Source: GCA-002733465 sp965230525 (GTDB lineage: Bacteria > Pseudomonadota > Gammaproteobacteria > Enterobacterales > Kangiellaceae). Taken from it: a stretch of DNA of 64,000 nt. Below are positions 35,801 through 42,984 of this stretch, piece by piece; the first letter of the stretch is position 1, and the number at the start of each line of letters is the position of its first letter. The stretch spans positions 1,984,001-2,048,000 of the forward strand of contig OZ246008.1 in assembly GCA_965230525.1 (NCBI GenBank), written 5' to 3'. The notes under the pieces were generated by a model. That model saw only the letters and a program-made list of their open reading frames with translations, ran no database searches and was not told where the DNA came from. A program made the translations under genes and the position numbers.

Positions 35801-36173
35801 GGGCGGGCTTAGTTGGAAGTAACCGATACAGTGATTGTCTAAAACGCTCAATAGGGCGCAGTACTCTTTTGCGTACAGCCAAAAACCAAACCATTGATAA
35901 TACGATTATCGCTAAGACGTGAAGGCTAAGTTTAACTAAAAAGCTATCGAGTTGGCTTACGGTTGGCAAGGCTTTTGGCTGATTGGGCCTGGGCTTGTTT
36001 TCATCACTATTTTTGGTGTTCGCTTCTGTGTCTTGAAGTTGAGTGGTTGCAATGACACTAGCCCTGTACTCAGCAATGAGTGAGTAGCAAGAAAGTAACA
36101 GCAGTGAAACGAGCACTGCAGCAACAACAGAGAATTTCTTAATACTTAATTTCATAAGAATATTTTTAAGCAC
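32814..36173 (-). CDS. PAS-GAF-PAS-GGDEF-EAL-CZB membrane protein (c-di-GMP turnover)
   Basis: 1119 residues. Two membrane segments (about 16-33 and 85-102) flank a short periplasmic loop. Then come a PAS domain (about 150-265, ending ILAVQKDITEEK), a GAF domain (about 275-440, with GPEEGCCGAAIY), a second PAS domain (about 445-560, ENP-like EVNPAFCIITGYDREEVIGK), a GGDEF domain with an intact RQGGDEFALL motif, and an EAL domain with EALIRW, ALDDFGTGYSSL, IKIDQSFV and VIAEGVES, all residues needed for phosphodiesterase activity. The C-terminal about 110 residues resemble a CZB zinc-binding domain (WWKNHF, CHCGRWIERA, FHKQIH), which is unusual behind EAL. Both enzymatic activities appear possible. 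Transcribed alone. Confidence 0.9.
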   Translation of the reverse strand: MLKNILMKLSIKKFSVVAAVLVSLLLLSCYSLIAEYRASVIATTQLQDTEANTKNSDENKPRPNQPKALPTVSQLDSFLVKLSLHVLAIIVLSMVWFLAVRKRVLRPIERFRQSLYRLLPTKPAQQEFTFDGLSHDLDLLLSYTSDNIKRLNFSHQLGKQGWFDMDPINNKIIISEEYAHLFGYQIEELSSNINLWKTRIHPDDIEPVVSAFIRTLKYDDPVPHEFRMKNKHDQYIWLSSFGQTVERDSKGRSTRILAVQKDITEEKNIALRESIRVKVLELLVNGAPLEEILNAIINVLEQMEPNLICSILTLDKEEKHILTAASCRLPRFYSESINGMPIGPEEGCCGAAIYTAKRVIAEDIRRHKNWEKFRELTERANLQSCWSEPIIGNEGRVLGSFAIYHDHPSKPNEEDFKRIEYVSKLAAVAIERSLFVEQVQLFSRVFSDTHEAIIITDPQGIIVEVNPAFCIITGYDREEVIGKNPSILSSGKHNQEFFREMWNSVVQYGHWQGEVWNCKKNGELYIELLSISSLNDEQGNTLNYVGLFSDITSTIKQKEELKLMAHYDVLTQLPNRSLFTDRFHQAIAHSKRSKKKLAVCFLDLDNFKPINDRYGHNIGDRLLVEVSRRISEQVRSEDTVSRQGGDEFALLLGDIDSFEMCSQSLQRILDSLSEPFLIDGQQHRITASCGVTIYPDDEADIDTLLRHADHAMYQAKLVGKNRFQRFNTEKNLKRITRHNWIAEIEHALEQDQLVLYYQPKINMRTGAFFGAEALIRWQHPEKGLIPPMEFLPMMEGTPLEIKVGEWVIATAIEQMKTWNKQGLDLEVSVNISSHHLQSNDFIKYLSNILAENSEINPEKLQLEILESSVLSDLGIISETLRTCQETLGVNIALDDFGTGYSSLTHMRNLPTNTIKIDQSFVRDVLDDPSDYVIVDGVIGLAESFERQVIAEGVESTEHGLILLMMGCELAQGYEIAKPMPAEQIIQWSSTHNTNEKWLDWGQNEHSEQQSKIALFELTCSWWKNHFVTNILLEPNMIRDWPIMNNRQCHCGRWIERAKREGNYDQTLIYQLDIFHKQIHASANTLRDLYENGNIEKARQGLGELEQTFESMQQLLLEYS

Positions 36174-36472
36174 CCTGGAACGATACTTGAGAGAAAATGG
36201 ACATTGAGCGGTTAAAGCGATTTTCTCAATACCCTCAAAGTATAGTAAAGGAAACTAGGAACTACCTAAAATCTCCGGACATTTCAGCGTAGAAATAACT
36301 TGATACATATAAAAATTCTCTCAGTATTTGATTTTGATGGTTTGGTGATATACTGTGGTATAACACGTAAGCGCAATCTTCCAGTCATCATTGGATTGCG
36401 GTATTAACATATTGTTTTAAAAGAAAAAACGTTTTTAATTATCAGAATTCAATTGTAATTTAGAGGTTTATT
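36174..36472. other. Intergenic spacer between divergent genes
   Basis: 299 bases, AT-rich, no ORF. It must contain the promoters of the GGDEF-EAL gene and the DUF3192 lipoprotein gene, but no unambiguous boxes were found. Confidence 0.4.
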
Positions 36473-36835
36473 ATGTTTAGGTTTGGAAAATTAGGCTTTG
36501 TCTTGGCTACCGCGGTTTTGTTAAATGGTTGCGTCATCGTCGCTGGGGAAAAGGGATGGAAAGACGGTGATTGGCAGTCAAAGCAAAACTCTAATCGACA
36601 GTTGATCAGTGAGCTCGCACTGTCAACCTCAACCAACGAAGTGTTGGCTAAAATGGGAACCCCTGCGTTCTCAGATGCATTTGTTAAAGAAGGGGTTGAG
36701 TATCGCATACTTAGATATCGCACCCAACGAACAAGCGCAGATGGCGAGACCTCTATTGATGAAACGACGCCATTAGTATTTAAGAATAATCAATTAATCG
36801 GTTGGGGCGATGAGGCGTTAAAACACCTCGGCTAG
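36473..36835 (+). CDS. DUF3192 family lipoprotein
   Basis: 120 residues, with TTTAGAGG before the ATG. Lipoprotein signal MFRFGKLGFVLATAVLLNGC (Cys20). The mature part matches the DUF3192/SmpA-like layout: NRQLISELALSTSTNEVLAKMGTPAFSDAF followed by a beta-hairpin (YRILRYRTQRT...DETTPLVFKNNQLIGWGDEAL). DUF3192 proteins are small lipoproteins of marine gammaproteobacteria; the BamE/SmpA-like fold suggests outer-membrane assembly but no function is established. Stands alone. Confidence 0.88.
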   Translation: MFRFGKLGFVLATAVLLNGCVIVAGEKGWKDGDWQSKQNSNRQLISELALSTSTNEVLAKMGTPAFSDAFVKEGVEYRILRYRTQRTSADGETSIDETTPLVFKNNQLIGWGDEALKHLG

Positions 36836-36936
36836 AGTAGATAACTAGATTGTCATCAATGAGCAAAAGCTTTGGTGTGTTGCATGTTAAGCAACACACA
36901 CAAGTTCGTTTAACATATTCCTCTTGGCGCTAAATG

Positions 36937-37476
36937 TTATAACAATACGAGTAAAAGAAATGTAGCTAACCCAGCCCCAGTGACTGCGAGTGTTTTTGTT
37001 TTTAGTATTGCAGAGGAGAGCCCTAAGTAGAGACCACTAAGCAATACCAAAAGCAAGGCTATAGCCACAACTTTTTGGAAGAACTTCATAGCTCTACTTC
37101 CATGGCCCTTATGAATTTCGATCATTGAGGCGACGAAGTCTGGTGCTCTTTCAGTCACGATTAAGTTGCCGTTTTCCTTTTCAAACAAAAAATGAGTTTT
37201 AGAGGTTGGTCTGGTGAGCATAAAGTCGCTACCACTTTTTATATAGTCGAATTTGTGCTCAATTTGATTTTCCGCTAAAAACTTTAAAACGAGTGCCTCC
37301 TTGTTCTTGGCTTGAAAGTCAAAATCGGCTAGTTCTCCTTGATAAACAGTTCGTTTAGTAATATTTCCCTTTTCACCAAAAAGGTACATGCCTCCCGAAA
37401 CAGCAATAATTACTAAAATTGGTGTTAAAAATGCTGCTAGAAATAAGTGAAGTGTAATAATTGTTTTTCTTGTCAT
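36937..37476 (-). CDS. PepSY-domain membrane protein
   Basis: 179 residues. An N-terminal membrane segment (LFLAAFLTPILVIIAVSGGMYLFG) contains the SGG/LxxG pattern of PepSY-associated TM proteins. A periplasmic PepSY-like domain follows (about 45-110; VLKFLAENQIEHKFDYIKSG, HFLFEKENGNLIVTE), then IEIHKGHGSRAMKFF and two further membrane segments (VVAIALLLVLLSGLYLGLSS and TGAGLATFLLLVLL). Short members of this family are sometimes linked to iron or peptidase regulation; function here is open. The EamA transporter gene lies upstream on the same strand with about 40 bases between, so an operon is possible. Confidence 0.8.
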   Translation of the reverse strand: MTRKTIITLHLFLAAFLTPILVIIAVSGGMYLFGEKGNITKRTVYQGELADFDFQAKNKEALVLKFLAENQIEHKFDYIKSGSDFMLTRPTSKTHFLFEKENGNLIVTERAPDFVASMIEIHKGHGSRAMKFFQKVVAIALLLVLLSGLYLGLSSAILKTKTLAVTGAGLATFLLLVLL

Positions 37477-37516
37477 AGATAAATCTTAAGAGCCAATTGT
37501 TCGGAGTTAATGCTTG

Positions 37517-38404
37517 CTAAGCAAATATTAACAATATTAGCACGCTAAGGACAATTAACAACATGCCAAGATACTCTTTGCTAGAAATGTGTTCTCTAAA
37601 AATCTTTCGGGTGATCACTAAGGTGAAGAAAAATTCGATTTGCCCAAGTGCTTTCACATAGGCAGCATTTTGATAACTAGCTGCGGTAAACCAGCCGACC
37701 GATCCTAGCATGCTAGCAACCCCGACAAAACCAGCTAGTTTCCAATGCTTTGCGATCAATTTTATTTGTTTCGGTTGTTTATATAGTAGATAGCTGACAA
37801 TAGCTGCTGTTTGAACAGTCACCATAAAGGCTAAAGTAAAGGCTGCCGAAAGCATCAGCTGGGTGTCTAGTGATAAACTTGCTTGCCGAATCCATAAGGT
37901 TGAAAGTGCAAAAAAAATACCGGCTCCAATACCATAAAGGGCCGCGGGCGATCTGAATATCGAGTGGTAACTAAGATCAGAACGACTAAGAATCACGACG
38001 CCAACGGCGCCGATGACAACAGATAACCAACCAACACTTGAAAGTGCAGCATTAAAAGCAAGTACTCCGAACAATGCGGTCAACACGGCTTCTGTTTTAA
38101 CTAAACTAGTGGCTACGGCAAAATTTTTATAGTGGAACGCTTTAATCATTAATGCAGTCGCTAAAATTTGCGAGCCACTCGCCAACAAAGCCGAACGAGT
38201 AAATTCGCCAGAGAAAGTTGGCAAACTAAGCTGCATGTATTGCGAAATCAGGAATAAATAGAGCCAAGCTAAAGGAACAGCAAATAAAAAACGAACAAGT
38301 GTTGTACTTATTGCTGTGAGGTGTAATGACAGCTGTTTTTGTCCCGCTGTTCTAATTGACTGCATGAATGCGGCAAGTAGGGTAAAGTAAATCCAAGTAT
38401 CCAC
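37517..38404 (-). CDS. EamA/DMT-family transporter
   Basis: 295 residues, about ten hydrophobic segments in two homologous halves (EamA repeats), beginning MDTWIYFTLLAAFMQSIRTA. Features of the drug/metabolite transporter superfamily are visible at the ends of the halves, such as TALFGVLAFNAALSSVGWLS and AAYVKALGQIEFFFTLVITR followed by EHISSKEYLGMLLIVLSVLILL. The start is a GTG with a poor ribosome binding site. It probably exports a small metabolite; the substrate cannot be predicted. Confidence 0.87.
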   Translation of the reverse strand: MDTWIYFTLLAAFMQSIRTAGQKQLSLHLTAISTTLVRFLFAVPLAWLYLFLISQYMQLSLPTFSGEFTRSALLASGSQILATALMIKAFHYKNFAVATSLVKTEAVLTALFGVLAFNAALSSVGWLSVVIGAVGVVILSRSDLSYHSIFRSPAALYGIGAGIFFALSTLWIRQASLSLDTQLMLSAAFTLAFMVTVQTAAIVSYLLYKQPKQIKLIAKHWKLAGFVGVASMLGSVGWFTAASYQNAAYVKALGQIEFFFTLVITRKIFREHISSKEYLGMLLIVLSVLILLIFA

Positions 38405-38438
38405 AGGGGGTACCTAGATTGAACCTAAATCTTTCACG

Positions 38439-39941
38439 TCAAAGGTGTCTCTTTTGTCGACTGGAGTGCTTTGCCTTTGTGACCGTTTTTGAGTGGTTCA
38501 CATTACTGAGCGATAGCCTTGTAAAGGCGCCTTTAAGTTTCGAGCGTTCATAATCTAACGCCATAGCTTCGATCAACTTAGGGTACTCTTTTGCAAAAAG
38601 GCCCTCACACGCTTGCGCTACTAATTCATATAATCGCTTTAAGTTTATCTTGTGTGTTTGCTCTGTCTGTGCGAATAACCAATCGGAAAGCGCTAAAAAA
38701 CGTTCAAAAGGTTGATCTTTAAGTAAATGCTCGATTGAGTGAGAAAATCGACCGGAGTTTGCAATCATATCCCAGTAGCGTGCGAAGCGATTAATCCGTT
38801 GCATGGTAAAAAAATCGACTGTATTAGTGCTCAAAATGCTGTACGGGGGCAGAGGATCAAACTTAAGTTGAAATGCTTGTGTATGTCTTATGATAGGGCT
38901 ACCCCGCAAACGCTTTAAGATACCCATCTGGATTTCGTGAGGACGACATTGGTAAAGTTGATCAAAACTTTCAGCAAAACTTTCTAGTGTCTCACCTGGC
39001 AAACCAAAAATTAAGTCTGCATGGATATGTGCCTGAGTGTTCTTTCTTAACCAAAGCAGGTTTTCTTTTGATTTTTGATTGTTTTGTTTACGGCTAATGA
39101 GCGACTGTACGTCTTGATTGAAGGTCTGAATCCCGACCTCAAATTGTAATGTTCCAGCAGGAAACTGTGTTAGCTTCTCTTTTAGTTTTTCGGGAAGGTG
39201 GTCAGGGATGACCTCAAAATGAAGAAAAAGATCGTCGCTCATTCGCTCGAGGAAGAAGTCTAGAATTTGCAACGTGGTCTTAATCTTTAAATTGAAAGTT
39301 CTATCGACAAACTTAAAATGTCTTGCGCCACGCTGGTGTAGCCTGTCCATTTCAGCTAAAAAACGCTCAAGTTCAAAAGGGTAGGACGTTTTATCTAAGG
39401 CGGATAAACAAAATTCGCATTTGAACGGGCAGCCTCGTGAAGCTTCAATGTACATTACTCGTTGTTTTAAGTCTTCATCGCTGTACAGCTCATAAGGTAA
39501 AACTAACTGGTCGAGTTTTAAAGGTTTGGAATTGAGAACTTTGTTTTCCGGTGGTTGATTATTGATAATGGCGTTGCAGAGTTGATAAAAGCTCTTATCA
39601 GCGGCTCCTGTTATTACATAATCGGCTAACTCACATACCGGTTGGTTTTCTGACTCATAACTCACCTCCGGTCCGCCTACAACCACTTGCGTTTCTGGAG
39701 ATATTGCTTTTAGTTGAGCAATAACGGCTAACGTCTCTTGGCAGTTCCAAATATAAATGCCGAAACCAACAATTTTGGGTTGCTTAGCTAAGAGCTTTTC
39801 GGCAATGTCAATCGGACGCGAGTGAATGGTGTATTCGCAAATTTCGGCTTTAGGTTTAAGCTCTTCGAGATTAGCCATTAAATACCGCAAGCCCAAGCTG
39901 GCATGTATATATTTGGCGTTGAGTGTAGTCAATATAATCAT
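38439..39941 (-). CDS. B12-binding radical SAM protein
   Basis: 500 residues. An N-terminal cobalamin-binding Rossmann-like domain (about 1-130; MIILTTLNAKYIHASLGLRY, VGFGIYIWNC, TQVVVGGPEVSYE) precedes a radical SAM core with the cluster motif CPFKCEFC (CxxxCxxC, about residue 175), the strand GLPGETLESF and a C-terminal helical extension as in DUF4080 proteins. The last about 30 residues are basic. Members of this group are common in gammaproteobacteria; their reaction is unknown. It is monocistronic or loosely linked with the downstream EamA gene (35-base gap). Confidence 0.9.
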   Translation of the reverse strand: MIILTTLNAKYIHASLGLRYLMANLEELKPKAEICEYTIHSRPIDIAEKLLAKQPKIVGFGIYIWNCQETLAVIAQLKAISPETQVVVGGPEVSYESENQPVCELADYVITGAADKSFYQLCNAIINNQPPENKVLNSKPLKLDQLVLPYELYSDEDLKQRVMYIEASRGCPFKCEFCLSALDKTSYPFELERFLAEMDRLHQRGARHFKFVDRTFNLKIKTTLQILDFFLERMSDDLFLHFEVIPDHLPEKLKEKLTQFPAGTLQFEVGIQTFNQDVQSLISRKQNNQKSKENLLWLRKNTQAHIHADLIFGLPGETLESFAESFDQLYQCRPHEIQMGILKRLRGSPIIRHTQAFQLKFDPLPPYSILSTNTVDFFTMQRINRFARYWDMIANSGRFSHSIEHLLKDQPFERFLALSDWLFAQTEQTHKINLKRLYELVAQACEGLFAKEYPKLIEAMALDYERSKLKGAFTRLSLSNVNHSKTVTKAKHSSRQKRHL

Positions 39942-40002
39942 GGCGCGCAGTTTATCACGAAAGTTAATTCAAACGCAGGTATTCGACTGATCTAAATACC
40001 AA

Positions 40003-40917
40003 CTAGAAAACGGCTAAAAGCGCATACAGCAATGCAAAACCATAAATTATCCGAGGCAGCCAATCGGTGAGGTTATTAAGTTGCAAATCGGCTTCTTCGG
40101 CTATCAATTCTAGCCGTCGTTTTAGGGTGTTTTCCAATTCGCCAGCCTGTTCACTTGCGCTCAGTAACTGAATTGTGTCTTTTGACACAGGCAGTTGAGA
40201 TTGCCTTATCGCATTACTCAAACCTATACCTTGGCCACACAAACTGGAAGCTTTTAATAATTGCCTTTTTATCGGCTTAGACTCAAACAGCTTCGTCATA
40301 CGATTAAAACTGGTTTTAGCATCAATCGCGGATTGTTGATGCCAGTACATAACCTCAATCAATAAGTGATCGAAGTGCAGTTGAAACCAGTCGCTTTTAT
40401 TGTAGCGATCTAATTGTGCCAGCCAATAATGCGCGCCCTTTTGAATGAGACCGATAACCCATCGATAGAGCCAAAACAGTGCCAGCAGCTGAATACCTAG
40501 CAAAGTTGAAACTGATAATAGCGAATTGTCTGGTCCATTTAGCAGCCGTAGAAGGCTAGAAATTAACATCCCGACTAGCAATATAGCAAAGGGGTAGAGT
40601 AGTTTAGACTTTAAGCGACTGGCTCGCTCTTTTCGCTTCTGTTGGCTTTTGGCAAGCATTTGTAATCCTTGCTCTACTCGGCCAGAATCTTCTGCAACCG
40701 AGATTAACTCAGTTTCAAATCGGTTAATGAGATTTGACTTAGCCAAGGATTGGCTAAATCGTGAACCGCGTTGTAGCGAGTTAATTACTTGTGACCAATC
40801 TGCCAGCGAATCATAATAAGTGGCAATTTTTTTTACTGCTTCAAGGGCTGAAATTCCGGCGCCGATAAGCGTGGCTAGCTCGAAGAATAGATTGTCAGTG
40901 GTGGGCTTGTTGGTCAT
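40003..40917 (-). CDS. Lone type II secretion F-domain (PilC/GspF-like) protein
   Basis: 304 residues from the ATG at 40917; a TTG at 40935 is in frame but less likely. Two GspF-type helical domains are separated by membrane segments: residues about 5-100 (ELATLIGAGISALEAVKKIA, RFETELISVAEDSGRVEQGL, the family hallmark) and about 205-275 (NAIRQSQLP, DTIQLLSASEQAGELENTL), with hydrophobic segments LLYPFAILLVGMLISSLL, LLGIQLLALFWLYRWVI and a C-terminal IIYGFALLYALLA. No other type II/IV pilus genes are nearby. It overlaps the upstream response regulator gene by 23 bases, so it is co-translated with signalling genes. Confidence 0.88.
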   Translation of the reverse strand: MTNKPTTDNLFFELATLIGAGISALEAVKKIATYYDSLADWSQVINSLQRGSRFSQSLAKSNLINRFETELISVAEDSGRVEQGLQMLAKSQQKRKERASRLKSKLLYPFAILLVGMLISSLLRLLNGPDNSLLSVSTLLGIQLLALFWLYRWVIGLIQKGAHYWLAQLDRYNKSDWFQLHFDHLLIEVMYWHQQSAIDAKTSFNRMTKLFESKPIKRQLLKASSLCGQGIGLSNAIRQSQLPVSKDTIQLLSASEQAGELENTLKRRLELIAEEADLQLNNLTDWLPRIIYGFALLYALLAVF

Positions 40918-41584
40918 TAATTTTGTGTAACTCAAACAGCAGAAATTCCGCTTTTTCCATGGCTATATCGGTGCGAGATTTATTGACGGCTGATTCAATA
41001 TCTCGACTAATTTTGCTGACTTTCTCCAATCCAAAATGACCTGCGTTAGCTTTTAATTTATGACTAAAGCGGCGCAAAGCATCACTGTCTTGGGTTTTTA
41101 TGGCACTACTCAACTTATTAATAATAACCGGTAAATTGTCTAAAAAACGATTGCTTAGTTCTTGTACTTTTTGTTGGTGTTTTCGCTCTAGGCGAGATGT
41201 CGATTGTTCGGTCGTGACACCTAAAGATTGTAATGTATTAGCGACTTGTTCCGGTTCAATTGGTTTGGGCACAAATGCGGCAAATCCTTTTTGTAAAAAT
41301 TGTTCAATGGCATCAAAATCTTCTTCGGCACTACAAGCGATAATTGGGTTAGAAAAATTCAGAGCCATCAACGCTTGCAATGCTTCAATACCCCCCATTT
41401 TAGGCATATTGATATCCATAAAAATTGCGGCAAAGTCTTGTTCTAATGCCATCTCAACTGCTTTTTCACCATCGCCGGCTTCAGCTGTTTCAAACCCCAG
41501 TTCTTCAAGGGTAAATTGAAGAAGCATTCTGTTAGTTTCGCTGTCATCGACAATGAGTATTTTTGCTTTTTCTGATTTATTCAC
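40895..41584 (-). CDS. Response regulator with C-terminal Hpt domain
   Basis: 229 residues from a GTG start. The REC domain (about 8-125) shows ILIVDDSETN, the phospho-acceptor in AAIFMDINMPKMGG and the Lys in AFVPKPIEPE. The C-terminal half is a four-helix Hpt domain (about 140-225) with its phospho-accepting His in RRFSHKLKANAGHFGLEKV. A protein with both receiver and Hpt can shuttle phosphate between a hybrid kinase and another regulator, and the separate REC protein encoded just upstream (overlap 8 bases) is an obvious candidate. No kinase gene adjoins; the nearest is at 42985. Confidence 0.92.
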   Translation of the reverse strand: MNKSEKAKILIVDDSETNRMLLQFTLEELGFETAEAGDGEKAVEMALEQDFAAIFMDINMPKMGGIEALQALMALNFSNPIIACSAEEDFDAIEQFLQKGFAAFVPKPIEPEQVANTLQSLGVTTEQSTSRLERKHQQKVQELSNRFLDNLPVIINKLSSAIKTQDSDALRRFSHKLKANAGHFGLEKVSKISRDIESAVNKSRTDIAMEKAEFLLFELHKINDQQAHH

Positions 41585-41957
41585 GGAGTTTCTTCAACAG
41601 GCTAATAATTTTTTCAGGGACAAAAGGTTTAACAACATAGCCAAAAGCGCCTAAAGCAATCGCTTCTTTGACCGTATTAATATCGCTAATGCCGGTCACC
41701 ATAACGACCTTTGCTTTGCTGTCTTTTTGGCGAATTTGTCTGAGTGTCTCGATTCCGTTTGGTGCTGGAATATCGATGTCTAGAAAAGTGATTTCAGGTT
41801 TATTATCATTAAAGAATTTGATTGCTTGTTTGCCTGTGCGGGCCGTTTCACAATGAATAATAGAAGTTTCATCCAAAATGCTGGTTAAAATTTCTAAGCT
41901 GTCCAAATCATCTTCAACGACCAAAGCGGTCAATTTTTTCTTGGAATTAGTATTCAA
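41577..41957 (-). CDS. Single-domain response regulator (CheY-like)
   Basis: 126 residues from a TTG start at 41957, chosen because AAGGA lies seven bases upstream; a GTG at 41987 would add ten residues. The receiver domain is complete: ALVVEDDLDS (acidic pocket), phospho-acceptor Asp in ITFLDIDIPAPNG, Thr in VVMVTGISD and Lys in YVVKPFVPEK. There is no output domain, so it probably acts through protein contacts or as a phosphate relay partner to the downstream REC-Hpt protein. Three consecutive genes (this, REC-Hpt, F-domain protein) overlap each other. Confidence 0.9.
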   Translation of the reverse strand: MNTNSKKKLTALVVEDDLDSLEILTSILDETSIIHCETARTGKQAIKFFNDNKPEITFLDIDIPAPNGIETLRQIRQKDSKAKVVMVTGISDINTVKEAIALGAFGYVVKPFVPEKIISLLKKLRE

Positions 41958-42346
41958 AATGTAATCCTTATTTAGAGCTTGAATCACAGGCTTTTATCAT
42001 TAGCCTTCATATCGAACCGGCATTCACATGAGATCACTACTAAATGCTTGTTTTCAAACGCTCAAGCTTGCTAAGCCAACCACTCAAATAATCATGATAG
42101 TCAAGCGTATTGCTTGTATCTCTTCCTAACTAATTGATTTACCGATAACGTATGAAGGACAAAAATTGACATGATTTTGGCCCTCGTTATACCAAGTTCA
42201 GGTTATTTAATCAGTATAGCTCAAATATGCACAGATGCTATTCTGGTTTAAGCGGGTTAATTAAAATTAGAATCTATCCACGATCGCGTATAATTAGGTA
42301 GGATAGAATTGATAGCTAATGTGGCAAATAACATGTAGGAGCGTCT
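41958..42346. other. Intergenic spacer between divergent genes
   Basis: 389 bases. No gene, terminator or operator was recognised; it should contain the promoters of the receiver gene and of the DUF1272 gene. Confidence 0.4.
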
Positions 42347-42655
42347 ATGTTGACTCTGAAACCCAATTGTGAAGTCTGTGATATCGAACTGCCACCCGAC
42401 TCGAGACAAGCCTATATTTGCTCGTACGAATGTACATTCTGTCAAAGTTGTGTAGAAGAGAAGCTTAATAATGTCTGCCCAAATTGTGGTGGCGGTTTTT
42501 CGGCTCGCCCAATAAGGCCCAAAAAGGCATATCGAGAAGGAGTCAGTGTTGAATTTCATCCCCCTTCCACTGAGCGAGTACACACACCCTACTCAGAACA
42601 GGCGCTTTCCGAGTTTCGCCAACAAATAGAGTCGATACCCTTCTATAAGCGTTAG
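42347..42655 (+). CDS. DUF1272 small zinc-binding (RING-like) protein
   Basis: 102 residues with TAGGAG before the ATG. The first 60 residues match DUF1272: LKPNCEVCDIELPPDSRQAY followed by two further Cys pairs (SYECTFCQSC and VCPNCGG), enough to bind two zinc ions. A variable, Pro-rich tail follows (ARPIRPKKAY, STERVHTPYSEQ). The family is widespread in proteobacteria and of unknown function. Single gene. Confidence 0.9.
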   Translation: MLTLKPNCEVCDIELPPDSRQAYICSYECTFCQSCVEEKLNNVCPNCGGGFSARPIRPKKAYREGVSVEFHPPSTERVHTPYSEQALSEFRQQIESIPFYKR

Positions 42656-42984
42656 CGATTACTAACAAAGTTCAGAATCGTTGTGACTAATGATTAACGG
42701 TGCCTGCTTGATAATAAGTGAGTCAATTGAGTACTGGTGTTAGCTGTGGATGTATCTGCAATTGCCTTTGAACCCGCTTTGCACGCTTTGGTTTGATAGC
42801 AAGCCTTATCGAGCGCTTGCAAGCAACACTTCCGCCTTAAAATGATACCGTGCAATTCACCGTTTAAAAAGAGTCTGATGAATCCAGCCTTTGGTGCTGA
42901 TAATTCATTGCGTTTTGCAAGTTTTGTTCTATGCTTAAATAGGTGTCAAGCAGTTGACTTGAAACGCTTTAGAAGGGATTTGCT
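42656..42984. other. Intergenic spacer before the histidine kinase operon
   Basis: 329 bases without a convincing gene. No clear regulatory element was recognised beyond the ribosome binding site AGAAGGGA (42971-42978) of the next gene. Confidence 0.4.

Noticed and set aside
36877..36897. Hairpin GTGTTGC/GCAACAC after the DUF3192 gene
   Set aside because: A clean 7-bp stem, but no T run follows; it is too weak to call a terminator.
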